In this document: positions 60,463-64,000 of the stretch, piece by piece
How the letters are laid out: each line of letters begins with the position of its first letter
Numbering within the stretch: the stretch's first letter is position 1
Source: Gemmatimonadaceae bacterium
GTDB taxonomy: Bacteria > Gemmatimonadota > Gemmatimonadetes > Gemmatimonadales > Gemmatimonadaceae
Assembly: GCA_025934775.1 (NCBI GenBank)
Contig: JAICWO010000018.1
Location: 32,626-96,625 of the forward strand
Direction: 5' to 3'
DNA length: 64,000 nucleotides
Made by a program: the position numbers and the translations under genes
The notes under the pieces: model-generated
Seen by the model: only the letters and a program-made list of their open reading frames with translations
What the model was told of the DNA's origin: nothing
Databases searched by the model: none

Positions 60463-62556
60463 ATGTCCGCTGCCGACAGCGCCATGAACACCCGCGTCGT
60501 TCGAGGCGCCTGCCCGCACGACTGCCCGGACACGTGCGCCATGCTCGTCACCGTGGAATCCGGTCGAGCCGTGCGCGTCGCGGGCGACCCGGACCACCCG
60601 GTCACGCGCGGCTTTCTCTGCACGAAAGTCAATCGGTACGTCGAGCGGACGTATCATCGCGAGCGCGTGCTCCATCCGATGCGCCGCGTGGGACCGAAAG
60701 GCGCCGGCCAGTTCGAGCGGGTCTCGTGGGACGAGGCGCTGGGCGAGATCGCGGAGCGGTTGAACGGGATCCGGCATTCCGACGACGGACCGCAGGCCAT
60801 TCTGCCCTACTCGTACGCGGGCACGATGGGGATGCTGCAAGGTTCGTCGATCGACCGCCGGTTCTTCCACCTCCTCGGCGCCTCGCAGCTCGACCGCACG
60901 ATCTGCTCGATGGCGGGCACGGTCGGCATGCGCATGACGGTGGGCGCGAATGTCGGCGCGGATCCCGAGGGGCTGCCGAAGAGCGATCTCGTGCTGCTCT
61001 GGGGAACGAACACGCTCACCGCGAACCCGCACCTCTGGCCGTTCGTGCTCCAGGCGCGCGAGCGGGGCGCGACCGTGATCGCGATCGATCCGATCCGCAC
61101 GCGCACCGCGGCGCAGTGCGACGAGTGGATCGGCATTCGACCGGGTACGGACGCGGCGCTCGCGCTCGGAATGATGCACGTGCTGTTCGAGCGCGGCCTC
61201 GAGGACGCGGACTACATCGCGCGGCACACGCTCGGCATCGAGCAGCTTCGCACGCGAGTGCGCGAGTATCCGCCCGAGCACGTGAGCAGGATTACCGGAA
61301 TACCGGCGGAGACGATCGTCTCGCTCGGCGAACGGTACGCACGCGCGCGGGCCGCGTTCATTCGCGTGAACTATGGCTTGCAGCGCCACGGCGGCGGCGG
61401 GATGGCCGTGCGCACGATCGCGTGTCTCCCGGCGCTCACCGGACATTGGCGGCGGGAAGGCGGCGGCGTGCAGCTCTCGTCGAGCGCGAACTTCCCGTTC
61501 GACAAGCGCGCGCTCGAGCGGCCCGATCTCTCGCCGCCAGTGCGCACGATCAACATGATCCGCCTGGGCGAGGCACTCACGACGCGCGATGCCGGCGTGG
61601 GCGGTCCGCCAGTCCGCGCGCTCGTCGTCTACAACTCCAATCCGGCGTCGGTCGCGCCCGACCGCAACACCGTGCTGCGCGGCCTCGCGCGCGACGACCT
61701 CTTCACCGTGGTGCTCGAGCATTTTCAAACCGACACCGCGGACTACGCGGACTATCTACTGCCGGCAACGACGCAGCTCGAGCACTGGGACGTGCATCTC
61801 GCGTACGGGCATCATTACGTAACGCTCAATCAGCCGTCGATCGCGCCGCTGGGCGAGGCGCTCCCGAACACCGAGATATTCCGGCGCCTCGGCGCGGCGA
61901 TGGGGCTCGATCATCCGGCGCTGCGCGACGACGACCTCACACTGATTCGGCAGGCGCTCGATCCGACGGCGGCGAAGCTCGCCGGCGTGACGCTGGAGGC
62001 GCTGCTCGAGCGCGGGTGGATGCGACTCAACCTCCCCAGGCCTTACCTGCCGTACGCCGAGGGCGGGTTTCCGACCCCGTCGGGCAAGTGCGAGCTCTAT
62101 TCGCAGCGCATGGCGGACATGGGATTGGATCCGCTGCCGGCGTTCACGCCGCCGTACGAGTTCCCGGAATCGGTCCCGGCGCTCGCCGCGCGCTATCCGC
62201 TGACGCTGGTCTCGTCGCCGGCGCACCAATTCTTGAATTCTAGTTTCGTGAACATCGAGCCGCTCCGCCGCGCCGCGCGCGAGCCCGAGTGTCTGCTCCA
62301 CCCCGCCGACGCGGAGCGCCGCGGCATCTCCGCGGGCGCGCGGGTGGTCGTGCACAACGATCGCGGCGCATTCACGGCGGTGGCGCGCGTGGAAGACGCG
62401 ATCCGCCCCGGCGTGGTCTGGGCGCCGTCGGTCTGGTGGGGGAAGCTCACCGCGGACGGCGCGAACGCGAATCAGACGACGTCGCAGCGAGAGACCGACC
62501 TGGGCCACGGGCCGGTGTTTTATGACAATCTGGTGGAGGTGGGGTTGGCGGACTGA
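60463..62556 (+). CDS. Molybdopterin-dependent oxidoreductase (DMSO-reductase family)
   Basis: 697 residues. The [4Fe-4S] motif uses Cys17, 21, 25 and 53 (CPHDCPDTCAM, GFLCTK). Four-domain structure is seen in WDEALGEIAERL, VLLWGTNTL, IAIDPIRTRTAAQCDEWIGIRPGTDAALALGM and the C-terminal Mo-bis-MGD domain (LVSSPAHQFLNSSF, RVVVHNDRGAF). Cys148 in TICSMAGT is the likely Mo ligand. Substrate cannot be predicted from sequence; no electron-transfer subunit is adjacent. ATG 60463 is chosen; GTG 60457 is an alternative. No twin-arginine signal, so cytoplasmic. Confidence 0.9.
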   Translation: MSAADSAMNTRVVRGACPHDCPDTCAMLVTVESGRAVRVAGDPDHPVTRGFLCTKVNRYVERTYHRERVLHPMRRVGPKGAGQFERVSWDEALGEIAERLNGIRHSDDGPQAILPYSYAGTMGMLQGSSIDRRFFHLLGASQLDRTICSMAGTVGMRMTVGANVGADPEGLPKSDLVLLWGTNTLTANPHLWPFVLQARERGATVIAIDPIRTRTAAQCDEWIGIRPGTDAALALGMMHVLFERGLEDADYIARHTLGIEQLRTRVREYPPEHVSRITGIPAETIVSLGERYARARAAFIRVNYGLQRHGGGGMAVRTIACLPALTGHWRREGGGVQLSSSANFPFDKRALERPDLSPPVRTINMIRLGEALTTRDAGVGGPPVRALVVYNSNPASVAPDRNTVLRGLARDDLFTVVLEHFQTDTADYADYLLPATTQLEHWDVHLAYGHHYVTLNQPSIAPLGEALPNTEIFRRLGAAMGLDHPALRDDDLTLIRQALDPTAAKLAGVTLEALLERGWMRLNLPRPYLPYAEGGFPTPSGKCELYSQRMADMGLDPLPAFTPPYEFPESVPALAARYPLTLVSSPAHQFLNSSFVNIEPLRRAAREPECLLHPADAERRGISAGARVVVHNDRGAFTAVARVEDAIRPGVVWAPSVWWGKLTADGANANQTTSQRETDLGHGPVFYDNLVEVGLAD

Positions 62557-62594
62557 TTCGTGGGCGTACGGTGGTGAAGAGGGGAAGGTTCTGG

Positions 62595-62626
62595 GCCGTG
62601 CCGGGTGATTCCGGTGCGGCTTTTTT
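62595..62626 (+). terminator. Intrinsic terminator after the molybdoenzyme gene
   Basis: A 10-bp stem (GCCGTGCCGG with CCGGTGCGGC, two G-U pairs) with loop GTGATT is followed by six T residues. It lies 39 nt after the stop and separates the molybdoenzyme from the GxxExxY gene. Confidence 0.85.
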
Positions 62627-62694
62627 GCGGCTCATCGGCTTCCGTGTTCGGCAGTGCCCCTCGTCGGCGGCACGGAATACACGGGGAGGGCTGA

Positions 62695-63102
62695 ATGACA
62701 CGGGAGCCGCAAACCAAGCTGCTGCACGGTGAGCTCACCGCCAAGGTCATCGAGGCATTCGATCAAGTGCACTACGAGCTTGGAGCAGGATTTTTAGAGT
62801 CGGTGTATTCGAAGGCGCTGGAATTGGTCCTTCGTGAAAAGGGATTGAGTGTTGCGCGCGAAGTGCCCGTTGACGTGTACTTTCGCGGACAGCGCGTCGG
62901 CCACTATCGCGCGGATCAGATTGTCGAGTCCGTTGTCGTGCTCGAGTTGAAGGCCGGGCAATTGCTCGACCCCAATGCACGTGGGCAGGCGCTCAACTGC
63001 CTGCGGGCAAGCCGGCTCGAAGTCGGACTCGTGCTGCACTTCGGGCCAAAGCCACGATTCGAGCGGTTGCTGTACACGAACGACCGGAAGCTTCTGCCGT
63101 GA
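62695..63102 (+). CDS. GxxExxY-family protein
   Basis: 135 residues. The hallmark G-x-x-E-x-x-Y motif is GFLESVY near residue 35, followed by [26 protein letters not shown] and [10 protein letters not shown]. The family is of unknown function with a PDDEXK-like core suggested by the conserved Asp and Glu/Lys. Codon use is less GC-biased than its neighbours (for instance GGATTTTTAGAGTCG), suggesting recent acquisition. Only 137 nt of non-coding DNA separates it from the next gene. Confidence 0.88.
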   Translation: MTREPQTKLLHGELTAKVIEAFDQVHYELGAGFLESVYSKALELVLREKGLSVAREVPVDVYFRGQRVGHYRADQIVESVVVLELKAGQLLDPNARGQALNCLRASRLEVGLVLHFGPKPRFERLLYTNDRKLLP

Positions 63103-63239
63103 GGCCCCGTTCACCCCGTGTTGTCCGTGCCAACAACGTACGGATGCCGGTGGACGACCCCTCCGCGGCGAACCTTGCGCCCGCCCCGCCGAGGCGCCTT
63201 CATTGCAGCAAGAGCCACCACGCGGAATCCGGAGACATC

Positions 63240-64000
63240 GTGCAGGCATATCCCGAGACTCTCGGCGCTCTCAAGCGCTCTCCTCATGGCGTTCCCGAAC
63301 GCGCGTTTCGGTCGGTCAAAGACGAGATGCGCCAGAATCTGCTCGAGCGGCTCTGCCAGCGCGGGCCGCTGTTCGAGGGCGTGATCGGGTACGAGGACAG
63401 CGTGATGCCGCAGATCGTCAACGCGATCCTCTCCAAGCACAACTTCATTCTCCTCGGACTCCGCGGGCAGGCGAAGTCGCGGATCCTGCGAGCGCTCGTG
63501 ACGCTGCTCGATGACGCGATGCCGATCGTCGCCGGAAGCGAGATCAACGACAATCCGTTCGCGCCGATCTCCAAGTACGCGCGCAATCTCATCACCGAAG
63601 CGGGTGATGACGCCCCGATCGCCTGGGTTGGGCGCGAGAATCGATACGTCGAAAAACTCGCGACGCCGGATGTGACGATCGCCGATCTGATCGGCGATCT
63701 CGATCCGATTCGCGCGGCGCGCGGCGGGCATCTGCTCTCCGACGAGCTCACGATTCACTACGGCATGCTGCCGCGCGCGAACCGCGGCCTCTTCGCGCTC
63801 AACGAGCTTCCGGATCTCGCGGGCAAAGTGCAGGTGGGCTTGTTCAACGTCATGCAGGAAGGCGACGTGCAGATCAAGGGATATCCGGTGCGCCTCCCGC
63901 TCGACGTCCAGCTCTGCTTCACCGCGAACCCCGAGGACTACACGGCGCGCGGCAAGATCATCACGCCGCTCAAGGATCGCATCGGCAGCGAGATCGTGAC
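63240..64000 (+). CDS. Mg-chelatase/MoxR-like AAA ATPase (partial, runs off the right edge)
   Basis: At least 253 residues, continuing past the window. GTG 63240 with GGAG 5 nt upstream is the chosen start; ATG 63144 is in frame but adds 32 non-conserved residues. Residues include [21 protein letters not shown], Walker [42 protein letters not shown] (Walker B-type), and [16 protein letters not shown] (sensor 1), with the order of Mg-chelatase subunit I or MoxR-type AAA+ ATPases. A VWA-domain partner is expected downstream but lies outside the window. Confidence 0.85.
   Translation, partial: MQAYPETLGALKRSPHGVPERAFRSVKDEMRQNLLERLCQRGPLFEGVIGYEDSVMPQIVNAILSKHNFILLGLRGQAKSRILRALVTLLDDAMPIVAGSEINDNPFAPISKYARNLITEAGDDAPIAWVGRENRYVEKLATPDVTIADLIGDLDPIRAARGGHLLSDELTIHYGMLPRANRGLFALNELPDLAGKVQVGLFNVMQEGDVQIKGYPVRLPLDVQLCFTANPEDYTARGKIITPLKDRIGSEIV

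Noticed and set aside
63118..63384. Short open frames near 63118 and on the minus strand near 63111-63758
   Set aside because: They overlap the AAA ATPase frame, which has clear Walker and sensor motifs, and have no similarity or composition of real proteins.

Overview
This is a GC-rich window from a diderm (Gram-negative type) bacterium. Envelope genes (lgt, a BamA/TamA-family protein with TamB, several outer-membrane barrels and lipoproteins) sit among housekeeping DNA-repair, tRNA-modification and translation genes. The GC content, frequent GTG starts, many 4-nt ATGA/GTGA overlaps, the CsgG-like and DUF6941-like proteins and the gene order suggest a member or relative of Gemmatimonadota. 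That placement is inference; the window holds no rRNA or other phylogenetic marker RNA. I saw no tRNA, rRNA, CRISPR array or insertion sequence. Nearly all of the window is chromosomal core, with small accessory patches.

Layout. 1-3445: end of an unidentified gene, a stand-alone DnaB-type ATPase, and a CsgG-like lipoprotein paired with an outer-membrane protein. 3579-6623: yebC, ruvC, ruvA and an aminotransferase. 6630-6762: an inverted tandem-repeat block between convergent genes. 6761-9102 (minus): a coupled lipoprotein and outer-membrane protein pair. 9334-20233: ruvB-queA, then a long operon tgt, yajC, def, fmt, rsmB, a PASTA protein, rpe, a TlpA-like thioredoxin, a YbbR protein, tsaD and lgt. 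20243-25244 (minus): an FTR1 iron permease fused to two c-type cytochrome domains, then acpS, an unknown gene, a HAD phosphatase and an EamA transporter in a tightly overlapping operon. 25714-37334 (minus): tamA, tamB, a lipid kinase, a hybrid histidine kinase, a four-CxxC mini-protein and an NlpC/P60 hydrolase. 37572-43941: a peptide-type ABC binding protein with one permease, a MazG-like protein, a YumC-type reductase, cobalamin adenosyltransferase, aroB, a 3D-domain protein and a small membrane protein. 44262-45155: a primary-type sigma factor with its own promoter and terminator. 45292-53144: a second hybrid kinase, a 1188-residue GH18-like/CE4/GT2 fusion protein and a second lipid-kinase paralogue. 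53190-59916: glcD, glcE, glcF, a HAD-fold protein with an altered active site, a YgfZ-like protein and an epimerase. 59954-64000: a Lys-rich lipoprotein, a molybdopterin oxidoreductase, a GxxExxY protein and the start of an Mg-chelatase/MoxR-type AAA protein.

How genes work together. RuvA, RuvB and RuvC form the Holliday-junction resolvasome, split over two loci. QueA and Tgt make queuosine, with YajC downstream as in many genomes. Def, Fmt and RsmB serve initiation and ribosome modification. TamA and TamB serve outer-membrane assembly or lipid transport, with a lipid kinase in the same transcription unit. GlcDEF oxidises glycolate. Two orphan hybrid kinases with nearly the same transmitter core but different sensor halves point to phosphorelay signalling.

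Unusual points: queA appears to start at CTG with a well-placed Shine-Dalgarno sequence. About eleven independently transcribed genes have a TANNNT-like box 5-10 nt before the start codon, consistent with leaderless mRNAs, and two unrelated gene junctions share the same nine-base motif. The HAD protein at 57146 has Glu-x-Glu in place of Asp-x-Asp. A perfect 17-bp inverted repeat lies upstream of the sigma factor gene.
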